Part shown: positions 24,516 to 35,257 of the stretch, piece after piece
How the letters are laid out: every line of letters starts with the position of its first letter
How positions within the stretch are numbered: position 1 is the first letter of the stretch
Source of the DNA: Nemertoderma westbladi
Taxonomy: Eukaryota; Xenacoelomorpha; Nemertodermatida; Nemertodermatidae
Length of the DNA stretch: 61,950 nt
Reading direction: 5' to 3'
Assembly (NCBI GenBank): GCA_032718475.1
Contig: JAUCBJ010006654.1
Location: forward strand, 1-61,950
Made by a program: the position numbers and the translations under genes
Notes under the pieces: model-generated
The model's input: only the letters and a program-made list of their open reading frames with translations
Told to the model about the DNA's origin: nothing
The model's database searches: none

Positions 24516-26042
24516 AAAGATGTTTCCATCATCACTATTCCAGGACGAAGATCGCTAATGATACCACTCCAGTAGTAGCTGAGAAGGTCCATGCTACTAA
24601 AGACCTTCCTGCTTATAGAGTGCCTGATAGGTTTCTGACTGAGAAGATCAGTTACCAAGAACATGATGATACCAATAAGCATATACTGAGACTCCTGCAA
24701 TGTTACGAGGATTCCGATAAGTATTTCCTGTTGTTGAGAAATCCACAGATGCGCTTCATTTCGATCGGGGATCGAATCGGGCTTCGTTTTAGGGATCGTT
24801 TCTCTAGCCCAATGATAGATGGGTTAATATGTGTCGGAGGGAGACTAACCAATGCTCCATTGTCCTTTGACACTAAGTTTCCTATACTCATTAGAAATCT
24901 TGAAATACAAATCAAGATGATTGTAGATGTTCACAGTAAGCTTTACCATGCTGGTAGAGAACGAGTTCTTAGCGAAATTCGAACTCGCTATTATTTCCAT
25001 AAGCTCCATAGAGCTCTAAACCAAGTTCTTAGGAACTGCATACCCTGTAGGAAAGCATTTAGTAGGCCTTTAACACAGCGAGAGGCAGAATTACCTAGGG
25101 AACGAGTAAGCTGTTATAAACCACCCTTTACTAATACTGGTGTGGATTTATTTGGCCCTATTGAAGTATATCGTGCTAGGACTATAGTCAAGCGATGGTG
25201 CGTCATCTTTGTCTGTATGACTTGTAGAGCGATCCATCTAGATATGGTGAACGATCTATCTACCAACAGCTTCATACTGAGTTTACGCCGACAAATCACT
25301 CGTTTTGGGACTAGCAACACTATGAGTTCTGATAAAGTAACTAATTTCATCGGCGCCAATAACGAAATTAAAGCTTACGTAAAGGATTGGAACCAAAGAC
25401 AGGTGGACGATCAGCTAAGAGTAACAGCATCTAGCTGGACCTTCAATGCTGCCGACGCCCGTTGGTGGGGAGGAAGTTGGGAGAGACTCATACGTAGCGT
25501 AAAGACCGCATTTCACTTTATAGTGCCGTGCCGCGCGTATCTCACCGACGAACTTTTGCGGACGTTAATGGAAGAAATTGCCGCCTATCTCAATGAGAGA
25601 CCGCTTATGCCCGTCTCATCTAGTCCCGACGCCCTAGAAGCGCTAACACCCGCGCATTTCCTACTAAAGAAACCTGTAGCTATGTTCCCGCAATCGGAAA
25701 TAACAGACGGAGACGAATACTGCCGACAAACTTGGCAACTTATGCAGTTATTATCCCGTTGTTTCGCTGACCATTTCGAAAAACATTATCTTCCTACGCT
25801 ACAACTTCGAACAAAGTGGTTTGCGCAGCAAGAAAATGTCAGCGCCGGAGACATGGTCATTATCGTGGAATCAGATCTTCCACGTAAGAGGTGGCAGACA
25901 GGTCGTATCATCGAGACTCATATATCCGATGATGGTTTAGTGCGATCGGTAGAACTCGTCGTCATGCGACGTAACTTTAAGAAACCTGGAATTGTGTTCG
26001 AAATGCAACAACTTAATCGCCCGGTTGGTCGTTTATGTTTAC
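24506..26042 (+). pseudogene. Element A integrase with BEL C-terminal domain, 3' end cut by a solo LTR
   Basis: The integrase inserts element DNA into the genome. The frame is open for over 500 codons. It has the zinc-binding HHCC region (LYHAGRERV ... LRNCIPC) and then the catalytic core. D1 is in TGVDLFGPI (25145-25147), D2 in SSDKVTNFIGA (25331-25333) and E in GGSWERLIRSVK (25481-25483), about 50 residues after D2. D2 sits in SDKV where the family usually has SDNG. The DUF5641-type tail follows (GDMVIIVESDLPRKRW, ELVVMRRNFKKPGIVFEMQQ). The last natural codons are displaced to 26626-26731 by a solo LTR inserted at 26043, so the protein now stops right at the insertion. Confidence 0.9.
26038..26042 (+). 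repeat. Target-site duplication TTTAC, left
   Basis: The same TTTAC follows the inserted LTR at 26626-26630. Element B has an uninterrupted TTTACTGGAAAGAGAC at the equivalent place. Confidence 0.95.
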
Positions 26043-26625
26043 TGTGACAGAATCAGGGGATCCCGACCGGTTTATTGCGTTATGTGTCACCGTGTAATTG
26101 AGAAGAAGATAATAGTTTGTTGTTGTTCTGATATTGATATAGACTAGTTGATATACTGATATAAGATATAATAGCACAGTTGATGATATATCACAATTGG
26201 TTGATAGTGTAATATATAATTGTTGTACCGGTAATGATGGTGACGGTACGAAATTGTCACCGATCTGCACTTGATGACTGAGATAACTGAATTGCTTTGC
26301 TGTATGCAATATAATTTATAATTGCCACTCCTACAGTACTTTGGCCTCCGTATCTAGCGGATGCTTTCCCCGCCCCTATTGGCTAATGTCTTAATTCTCG
26401 CTCCCACCTCCGTGGGAGTGCTTCCCCCCCGCTGCTGTTACTTCCCCTCTCAAGGTAGCTTGACCTCTAACCTCTTTTGTGTGTGGCCTTCGGGGCCGTG
26501 TGTTGTCCCTATTATTGGTGTGATACGAGATTAATTGTGATTAACCTCGTATCCCCAATATTGCTGAAAAAGGCGCCACTCCCCAACTTTATGGGGATAG
26601 TGAGGCGGAATTGAATCCACTCACA
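26043..26625 (-). mobile_element. Solo LTR of a Ty3-like element inside the element A pol gene
   Basis: 583 bp, starting TGTGACAGAATCAGGGGATC and ending TTGAATCCACTCACA, flanked by TTTAC on both sides. It is the reverse complement, with divergence, of the LTR at 60379-60969, whose downstream internal region fixes the sense direction; this copy is therefore on the minus strand. A single LTR with an intact 5-bp duplication is the usual product of LTR-LTR recombination after a full-length insertion. Confidence 0.9.
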
Positions 26626-26731
26626 TTTACTGGAAAGAGACCGAGAGTTGTCCGGTAACTATGGAAGGCAAGAGACTCTTCGCACGACCACTTCCTTGAT
26701 CCAACAAACATCTAGGGACTCCCCAATGTAA
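26626..26731 (+). pseudogene. Displaced C-terminal codons of the element A pol gene
   Basis: After the TTTAC duplication the pol frame resumes (TGGAAAGAGACCGAGAG onward) and ends with TAA at 26729-26731. It aligns codon by codon with the last 36 codons of the element B polyprotein. Confidence 0.85.
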
Positions 26732-28440
26732 TAACGTTCAGAGTGGGTGTGTGACTACATTATTTTATTATTATTTTTATATTTATGTATGTATTATTAT
26801 GTAATTTTTATTATTATAATCGTTTTCTTTAATTTTATTTAGTAGAATAATATTTTAACGATTATTCAGTAGATTAGTGCAATATATTCGTGTTTTATTA
26901 CTGAATTACTTAGTATAATACATTTCGTTCAACGGCGAGAAATAATTCATTTTCTCTTTCCTTTCTGTCCGTATCATACTATAAATACGTGACTACAGTA
27001 AGATGGAATGTCAGTACTTATTAAAGTACAATATACCACTCCTACTATATTTAAGTATTATTGGTAAGTAGAATATTAGGAATGCAAAGTTCAGATCCTC
27101 GTGTCTCGGCTAAACCAAGCTCTGGGTAGACCTTGATAACGACTTGCCTCTTCTCACTGACATTGCTTCTTGCAATATTGCTCTCATACCGTATTTTAAA
27201 TAATACATATAGTAGAATGATGTCCATTTAACAGTAGCTGTTAAATCTATATATAAATCTGTTAAACCCTTTGACCATCTGAAATTCTAGTCGATTAAGA
27301 TATCGCGGCACCCACCGATATACTTGAAAGACAAAATTCTAGAATCAGTGGTTAACGTCCCCAGACATGTTCTGGAATAAATTGGTGCCCATCCTAAATA
27401 TTAAATATTTGATAAATATTTACAACGTTTGTTATTACAAATGTTAAAATAGAGGAAATGCTAACAAATTAAATCTAAAAATTATAAACAAATCTGTTAA
27501 ACCTTTAGATCCTCTAAAATTCTAGTCGATTGAGATATCGTAGTACTTACCGATACTCTTAAAAGACAAAATTCTGGAATTAAGGATCCTAGTCCCCAGA
27601 CATGTTCTGGAATAAAATTGTGTCTATTTTAATATCAAATAATACAATTCACGGGAATAAAATTTTAAATTCATATCCTCTCATGAATTTAATAAGTTGT
27701 CATTTTATACAATTTATAAACATTCCCAAAATTCCATTAATTAATAGATCATGGGAGCGGAGATTCACCCTATTAAGTATATCAGTGTGAGAGAATCTCC
27801 AGTGTATAGTCAATAGCCAATAAAATTCATAAAATCATGTATAAGGGGAATATTGACAATTAAAGAATCGCTATTAAATAGCATCCCAGATCTGTATGCA
27901 TGAGAAATACCCTAATTCTACCGGTAGCTTTGCATAATGTCACCATAGTAACAACCACGCTAGAATTAGAAGTGAGTTAAAAGAACAATAGAAAGATTGC
28001 CCCATTGAATAGCATGCGGAATAAATAGCACCTTGCTAGTATCTAGGGATACATAATAATAACGTGGCATTCTGGAAGGCATTTGACTAACGGACAAATG
28101 GCCCTAATTTGTACAAATTGTGGCAGGAATGTGGAATTTGGGTATTTATAGGTGAATGTTACTACTAAAGTGTGTTTACAGTAGCAAGTCGCAGTTGTGA
28201 AAGTTACTCAGCATCTGTAGCAAGTACCTCCAGTATATCCAAGCCCTTGGGATGGACAGTGGAGTGACTCGCGCTGGTTATTGTTGTCGTTGTGTAGCTA
28301 CTACGTTGGCGAGAGGCACAGCAACAACAGTACATCAGCGCTGAGGATCTCAGGGCTGTCCGGGAGCATAGAGGGGGAGGCAGCGACGCCCGCTAGCCTT
28401 ATTATTATTAACTATAATATCGATAAACTGTAATAATAAA
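26732..28440 (+). other. Element A 3' non-coding region
   Basis: It aligns with 38693-40070 plus 41478-41720 of element B. It contains an internal duplication of about 155 bp (27256-27415 and 27494-27650), each copy including ATTCTAGTCGATT, GATATCG and CCCCAGACATGTTCTGGAAT; element B has the same duplication. A further block (27080-27190) reading TCGGCTAAACCAAGCTCTGG and GACTTGCCTCTTCTCACTG is strongly conserved. No protein is seen. Confidence 0.65.
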
Positions 28441-29088
28441 CGATAATAAAATGTGGTAGAATGTTTTTGAAAGACAAGTGGAGGAAAATCAGCTGGAGAA
28501 AAACCATACATTAATGTCGAGGGTCCATAATGTGAATAGTTTTCCCGGGGCGCGGGTGCGGGTGCTCGCGGGCGGTCTCCTTCGGGAGGCTGTAACTTCC
28601 TCTTACCTCATCCTCTTCCTGCAATTATTGTGATCAGTGTCACAATAAAAGAGTAAGAATGAGTAATGACGTGAAAGGAAAACATGTCCATTGTGGTATC
28701 TTATAGATACTATCCCCATATCCTTCCTCCTTCCTATCACTACTCTCCCTCTACCCATCGCTATAGAGGATACAAGACATTGATAGAGAAACCCTCTTCC
28801 TCCCATCTTCTCTACCCAACGCACTTGGATCTTTCGGGAGAATATCGACCAATCATTGCCGTATCGTGATATTGATCGTACCTCCTCCTACCAAACCTCC
28901 CCATTGTTTACTATTGATCTGGATGCTTATATTGGTATCCATACCTCCTGTCTGTGTACCATCGTGTTGGTATTTATAATATCAACCTCCACCCCTCTTG
29001 TCGTTGATTGGATAATCAACTATCATTAATTTCCTCAAGTCCATGACCATTGATTCAAGGACTGAAAGGATACAATAATAGTCTGTGA
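28441..29088. other. Element A extra-gene remnant and an unassigned stretch
   Basis: 28480-28500 (GTGGAGGAAAATCAGCTGGA) resembles 42906-42930 in the element B extra gene, after a deletion of over 1 kb. The rest has a 61-codon frame at 28684-28869 and another short open piece after it, in different frames, with Ser/Tyr/Pro-rich wording. I cannot tell whether this is a decayed gene. Confidence 0.4.
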
Positions 29089-30147
29089 ACAACTGGTACC
29101 ATTACGTGTCATAAATCTGGTTGTTCACATCCCTTAGTGCTTGGAACTAAACTCGTTAAGTTAGATGAATATAATAAATTCATCCGATTCGAATGCTTTA
29201 GTCGCTTTCTGACTCCATTCCGCAACTTTGATAGTCAGTTCAAGGACCGCACTTTGACCAAGCTCAGCTTAAGAGACTCAGCTGCTGAGAAGTTGGACAG
29301 TGCTGGATTTGCCATTTTTAAGGACGTTTGTATACAGAACCTACATTCATCTGTCATACAAAGACCCCGAATTCCCACAGGTTATTCTATTGTGGAAGTT
29401 CAAACAGTGGGTTCACTTGAGGAAACAGCTGCACCTATCTCAGCTATGCAAGTGGAAGAAGAACCAATTTGCTTGGAATCCGAAGAAATTCAACCCACAG
29501 TGCCCAGGAGTAGCGACAATGATTATGTGTTGGAATGGTATCAGGGTCCACAATGTCTCATAGCATATGATTATCGGCATGCCAATTACATTTCTAGGAA
29601 ACGTTGCCGATTATGTGCATCACGGGACCACTTTACCCCGGTAGACTCCAGCGAACCCTGCTCCTACTTTAAAGATCAACCTATTATGGAGATTTATTGT
29701 GCATATTGTAGACTCAACAATCTACACATCTTCGCCGTCTGTCCTCAATTTATGACTCAATGTCACCATTGTCAGTTCAAAGGACACGCAAGTTTCGATT
29801 GCCCTTTCAACCGAGATCTGGAGAGCGTAGACGAAATAGTTACCCTGCGTTACATCAGAGCTTGGTAAGCTAACGCGGATCTCCATTGTGAATCACGTCA
29901 CCGATACTATCCAGGACGTGCATATGAAGGAGTCTATGCGTTTCACCCATACCTCTTTGCATCCGTCGAACAAAAATCTCACATTCCCAGTTACGAACTG
30001 ATGAAGCGTGTTGGCGAGAATATTTCAACTAAATATGTTCGCAAGTATCTTAGGAATATTAATCCCAATAACCTGAATTCCTATAACTTGATCAACTTCA
30101 TCCACCAAGATCAGGAATATGGCGACTTAAAATTTATAAAACGATAA
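29089..30147 (+). pseudogene. Gag/ORF1-like protein with three CCHC zinc knuckles, one in-frame stop
   Basis: One reading frame runs from 29089 to TAA at 30145-30147 and is broken only by a TAA at 29866-29868. No ATG opens it, so the N terminus is missing or is joined by splicing. Three consecutive knuckle-like motifs are visible: CRLCASRDH with a distant Cys, then CAYCRLNNLHIFAVC, then CHHCQFKGHASFDC, the last a canonical C-x2-C-x4-H-x4-C. Such knuckles bind single-stranded nucleic acid in Gag and LINE ORF1 proteins. The part after the stop (SYELMKRVGENISTKYVRKY) keeps protein-like composition. I do not recognise the family. It lies between element A pol and the insertion point of element B and could belong to A or to another element. 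Confidence 0.6.
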
Positions 30148-30481
30148 TTTGAAGCACAAGTTAATAGTATTATGACTTGGGACCAACATCTACCCCCACT
30201 ATATGACTTATTCTGCATCCGAATTACATTGTTATTTTTTTCAGTTTCCATGACAACCACTGCAAACAGATGCATTTTGATAGAAAATCAGTAATTTGGA
30301 CATAAACTACAATATTTTCTGAATCTCGGTATATGTGTTATCTGAACCACAATCTGGACTGAATCTTCTTTCAAAGGTTAAACCAACAGTTCCAGAGAAC
30401 TCTAGTTTCCATGGGAATAGAAGTTAACTATTGGCAAATGCTACTAAACGAGGCTAAGCAACGAACCAAATTGTAGCCGTT
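30148..30481. other. Left flank of nested element B
   Basis: Non-coding. It ends with CCGTT (30477-30481), the left target-site duplication of element B. It holds a poly-T/poly-pyrimidine stretch near 30233 but no recognised gene. Confidence 0.5.
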
Positions 30482-31727
30482 TGTAAAAGCTTTTGCGGGA
30501 TATAACTGGCCCTTTTCTCCGCAATGTACTGTGTAAGGTGTTTTTAGAGGACATAACTAGCGATTTACCCACTGTGTCTGCATGTGTGCTTTAGCGGACA
30601 TAAAAAGCCAGTTTTCCCACAATGCGCTCAAATACTCTAAACTACCTAACTCAAATGACGCAATCTACCAACCGATTTGCTGTACGCCTATAGGCTCTTT
30701 GTTCTGTTCGATCAACCAATCAGAACAATGATCCACCAATCAGAGCGATTTCTCCTTGTGTTGAATATGGGCTTCAAAAACCCGAATAGTTCGGCATTTA
30801 GACATTCGTGGAACCTACAGAATCTGGAACTCGGCCAATGAGAGCTGTTTCTCTTTGTGTTGAAAGATACCTACAACAGCCCAGAGGGATCAGTTGTGTT
30901 GGTTTTCCCGAGCCTAGAAGACCGGCTTTGGAATCTCTGTGTTTTCAGGCTTTAGCCCTACATTAGTAGGCTTAATTATAGAACGTATATCTGTTATCAA
31001 AACAAACCAATTCATACCATAACATAACATACCATAACCATTCAGACCTTAACATTTGTACTGCTATTTACTGTCGGTTATTCATTATATCAGTTGATGG
31101 AATATTATTATATTTGGAATACCGATAAATAATTACAAAACCCTCAATCTTCTTGATATACTGAAGGTAAGAGAGACCGGTTACATATAACGATTGCGAC
31201 TTACATTAAAGTGGTTCTGAAGTGAATCTAAGGCTATTTCATAGGCACTACATGTATTGGTTGTTGTTCTCTTTATATGTGACTAAAATTAGTGAAGGTC
31301 GGCAGATCGGTGTGCAGCATTGTGCAGTATTGTGTATGATTGTGACTGATAACAAAGCATCTCCTAAAGAATGCGCTATATACGTGAATCCATAGCCATC
31401 CCGTTGTGTCTAGTTTAAGTCATAACTCTGTTTACATATTTAGAGCGCCACGTCCTAAAGGAACTGTTAATATTTCCCGAAAGTGAATAATATTTGTCAG
31501 AGATTATATATTACGATCAGTCGAATAATACAGTAGGCCTACACCGCAATAAGGTTAAGCTTCCGAATCCAGTCTCCCGGGTATATCCAGCGGGTGAATG
31601 GTCGCGCATAGACTGGCTTCGGCTAATGTAGTGTATCAAATACTCGTCATAGGCTAAAGTCGATTTATTATCTAGAAGACATCCCAATTTGGCAGGTTAA
31701 ACTGCTAAAGGTCTGAAAGCGCGAACA
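30482..31727 (+). repeat. Element B 5' LTR (1246 bp)
   Basis: TG...CA ends. It carries a donor-like CTGAAG/GTAAGAG at 31161-31172. It shows the unoccupied site (CAGTCGAATAATACAG near 31518) that in the 3' LTR has been hit by a LINE. Confidence 0.95.
31161..31172 (+). promoter_or_regulatory. Conserved splice-donor-like site in the LTR
   Basis: AAG/GTAAGA here. Equivalent sites are AAG/GTAAGT (43876), GAG/GTAAGC (47628 and 17970) and GAG/GTAAGC (9640). The core GGTAAG is kept in all five LTR copies while neighbouring bases differ. Confidence 0.55.
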
Positions 31728-33693
31728 ATAACAGATATGATTCTGATTGCAGTGTAGGCAATAAATACAGTTTAATATTGTTCTGGTAAGAACAATAACA
31801 GATATAGCTTCTGTATTGCGGTAGGCAATAAAGCTGAAGTACCGGTCAACCGGTACCTAGTAGGCCTGACTACCTAACCACCCGGACCGGTACCTACAGC
31901 AGTACAGGTACAGCAGTATTATTCGATTTTGATAATTATATACCGGTAGGCCTTAATAATTAATCAGGGACTGCAGCCCTGGTTTTTTTATTGAGATTTT
32001 ACTTATTTCTGTCAGTTTTATTTACTTGTAGGTTAATATTGAGCAGAATACGTGTAAGCCTGCCCAGATTGTACAGATAATTTGTAGGCTGGACTGTCGT
32101 CTGACTGTTGTTAAGTCTGAAGGGACTGTAGTGTGTGTAGAGCGTATGTCCGAAAAAGTACTAGTTAGGAAAGTAGGGGCTTCCAGTGCTGTGAGGTAAA
32201 CCCCCTCGAAAGAATAAGTCGTACTACTCGGTTAGAACGCATACTAACTAACCATTTCGGAGTCTGCATATACCGTGGTTTGTTTAGGCTTGATACTCAG
32301 CATTTGGTCTGCATTTTGTTTGAGTAGTCTGTACGCGTAGCGTAATATTTATTATTCAGAGTTTATGCGATTATTCGCAACATTCATATCCCCAAGTTTA
32401 TTCCTAAAGTAATTGTGCTTGTTATATATACCGTTATAGTTAAACTAACCCCGGTACTACATCAGGGCTGCTTGGCGTAGGTAAAGACTGGTGATTTTGT
32501 GCCCCGGTCACTCCAGCAGATACCGTGGTTCTTTTAGCTGTTCAAGTATTTTTAACTACTAATTATTTGTTGTATAAGTACTTGTACCTAATTTAGGGTT
32601 TAGTGTACAGTGCTTTCCGAAGGTGATTAGTGTGTAGGCAGTATATTTGTGTTGTAAAGTGGTTAATAGGCACGTTGGTTCTGGTAGACCGCGGTAATTA
32701 ACTTCTAGGTAGGAACACTCCGTGATACATAACGTAGTACTTATAGCGATACGGCTATAAGTCGTCAGACAGTGGTATTTTTCCTATCTGGACAACGCAA
32801 TATATTTACTACTGCTTGTTATTTTCAAATACTGTAGTATCCTGTTCGTTGTAATAACCAGATAATCTAACCCTTTGTTAGGCTGGTTTGAAGACTTCTT
32901 GTAAAATTACCCTAAAAATTCGTACGTGTAATTTTTGGAGATTTTGGTTTATTTAGAGATTGTAATCTCACCCCGAATTGTATGTAATTTGTAGTATTAA
33001 GTAACTTAGGTAAATTAGAATTATTTGTTTTAGTGTCCAACAAGTAGCACTTCACTGAGAGCGCACAGCTTCTGTGTAGTGACTCTTTCCCAGAAATAAT
33101 AACATTTATTTCAAATATTGACAAAACCCATTAAAACGGGTATATATATTATAAATCAACTCAAACCGATTTATAAAATAGTAGGCCTGCCATACAACAA
33201 TTAGGTCTCAATATCAGTTGGACTACTGCTTAAATAACGGTAATAAAGTAAGTTAAAGTAACCAAGTAACCCCTAAAATTCAGAAATTCAATTATTCTAA
33301 AATAATTGACATACCGGTATTTACAATAGGCTTATTATATTTATTCTATAAATTTAGGCTGAAATTATACCGGTATTCTGTAATTAATTCTAGTCCATAA
33401 TTATACTTATATATACTATAAGTGTAAGCTGTATACCGGTATTCACGATAGGCCTATTATATATTTATATATATTTGTGCTGAAATTACATACCGGTATT
33501 CTGTGACAAATCTAGTCTGTGATAATACTTATATATATACTATAAGCATACCGGTATTCTAATATATTATATATATATCACGCTACACTGAGTAGCAGTA
33601 TCGGTAATTAATTACTAGGCTAACAGTGATACTGAATTACTAGACTTGCTTTAACTGTAATATAGCAGTAGGCATTCAACTGTACAAACAAAC
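31728..33693 (+). other. Element B untranslated leader (about 2 kb)
   Basis: No gene. Near its start is a local duplication (AGAACAATAACAGATAT). The part from 32090 on aligns with the leader of element A. Many TACCGGTATTC blocks precede the gag start. Confidence 0.7.
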
Positions 33694-34803
33694 ATGTCTG
33701 ACACAAAGCAAAACCTGTCAGACAGTCTCCTAGATACAACCATCTGTGACCCAGACAGGAGTGTGGAACGTGTGAGACCAAAGTTCAACTCACCTCCTAC
33801 TGTAAGAAAGATCATCCCTCCAGTAGTAGTATCAGACCCTAGGCTAGTCCAACACCGTAGGTCTATCATAGGCACTCGAGCTCAGGTCAAGCGGGACCAA
33901 GAAGCAGCGGAACAGCAGCAACACTCGAACCAAGAACTTATTTCTCAGCGGCCCGACAGCTCCAGTAGTGCGGATACTGTAGAGCTGACACCCGAGTGCG
34001 GAGCAAAGATAGCAGATGCGGTTTATTCGGATCCCCTTCTCATCGCAGCCGTACTTACTAGGGTATTGATTGCGGTGGAGGAACACCAGATTGATTGGGC
34101 GAGAAGTAAGCGATCGACTAAGGATAGTTATGCGGGATATACAAGGGAAGAACTGAAGTCTATTGTCGAGTCGCAATGGAACTTCCCCGGACCCGGACTC
34201 CCGTTTGACTTATCGGAAGCTGCCTGGGAAGACATACACAGGATGGGAGTGACAAAGGAAATCAGCGATCCAGCTGTGTGGAAGAGGTCAGCAGCCGGAT
34301 ACGTACAGGGATTCTTCAGCTCCATGGAGCGATTAGAGGAACAATTGTTTAGACAACCACAAGGACCTCAAGAGCAGGGAGAGCTGCTTTATCAAGTTCG
34401 AGAAAGAATTATAAGAATCAGACTAATCCTATCGGCCTTTGAGGAGGCTTCAAAAAGAAGACAAGACACGTCGTTGCAAGTTGCCGTAAAGACTTTGTTA
34501 CAGCGGGTGAGTCTCCAAGTTCAAAGAACTGCCCCGTGGAAATCTCAGTTAGATGAGCGCTCAACCCTTGGAGAATCAACAGACGCCACCTTTTCCCAAG
34601 TGGAAAGTGAAGCGACAGCAGAGAAACCGTATAAGAGGGATGCTATTGACATCTATCTGTCAGACTATCAACGCTTTGTAGGTAATGAAGAGTTGAGGAG
34701 AAGGCTGGAAGGACTTAGCCCTAATAGTGAAGGAGCCAAGCTTGTGTTGGACGCAATCGATTCGGATATGAGAGCTGCGAACCAAGCTAAATTTGATGAC
34801 TAG
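33694..34803 (+). CDS. Element B Gag, N-terminal part (369 codons)
   Basis: The particle-forming protein of a BEL/Pao element. ATG at 33694 opens MSDTKQNLSDSLLDTTICDP, matching the same start in element A. The region is largely helical, with conserved pieces WNFPGPGLPFDLSEAAWED and KRDAIDIYLSDYQRFVGNEE. The frame ends at TAG (34801-34803) after QAKFDD. Comparison with element A shows about five bases missing here, which shifts the frame; the downstream part of gag continues in the next frame (34793-35224). As annotated it is a truncated Gag unless frameshifting occurs. The 2-kb leader upstream suggests scanning from the LTR would be inefficient. Confidence 0.8.
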   Translation: MSDTKQNLSDSLLDTTICDPDRSVERVRPKFNSPPTVRKIIPPVVVSDPRLVQHRRSIIGTRAQVKRDQEAAEQQQHSNQELISQRPDSSSSADTVELTPECGAKIADAVYSDPLLIAAVLTRVLIAVEEHQIDWARSKRSTKDSYAGYTREELKSIVESQWNFPGPGLPFDLSEAAWEDIHRMGVTKEISDPAVWKRSAAGYVQGFFSSMERLEEQLFRQPQGPQEQGELLYQVRERIIRIRLILSAFEEASKRRQDTSLQVAVKTLLQRVSLQVQRTAPWKSQLDERSTLGESTDATFSQVESEATAEKPYKRDAIDIYLSDYQRFVGNEELRRRLEGLSPNSEGAKLVLDAIDSDMRAANQAKFDD

Positions 34804-35224
34804 GATCACTAGGGTCCAAGAAGAACAAGTAAAGAAAAAACGTATAGAAGACAGAAAGACAGCGGCAGTGGCAGCAGCAATGGCAGCGGCAGAAGCGGAA
34901 AGAAAAGCGGCAGCTGCAGCGGCAGAGGCAGAAGCGGAAAGAAAAGCGGCAGCGGCAGCGGCCGAAGCGGAAAGAAAGGCGGCAGTGGCAGCGTCCAAAG
35001 CGGAAAGAAAGGCGGCAGTGGCAGCGGCAGAGGCAGTGGCAGAAGCAGAACGGAGAGCGTCTGAAGAAACCACCCAACTAGAATTGGAAAACATTCAGGA
35101 GAATCAAGACTGCATAAATAAACAGTTAACAGCTAGTCAAATGCAGATGATGAGTCGATCTACTCCCAAAAGACAGGGATATACATCATCTGAGGAAGGC
35201 GATACCACCGATCCTGAAGGCTGA
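34793..35224 (+). CDS. Element B Gag, alanine-rich coiled-coil segment
   Basis: This continues gag in the +1 frame. It has a striking tract (34860-35060) of AERKAA repeats with GCA/GCG codons, predicted to form a long charged helix, followed by a conserved SRSTPKRQGYTSSEEGDTTD segment. It ends at a TGA (35222-35224) where element A has AAA, so this stop is a point mutation in B and the same frame reopens at once. The tract length differs from element A (about 21190-21310), as expected for a slippage-prone repeat. Confidence 0.75.
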   Translation: MMTRITRVQEEQVKKKRIEDRKTAAVAAAMAAAEAERKAAAAAAEAEAERKAAAAAAEAERKAAVAASKAERKAAVAAAEAVAEAERRASEETTQLELENIQENQDCINKQLTASQMQMMSRSTPKRQGYTSSEEGDTTDPEG

Positions 35225-35257
35225 GGAAATCGATCTCGCCTAAGCAGACGTAGAAGA

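Noticed and set aside
17425-30185. Shared TTATGACTTGGGACC left of element A and at 30171 as a target duplication
   Set aside because: Too long for a BEL duplication (5 bp expected) and the second site is not at an LTR edge.
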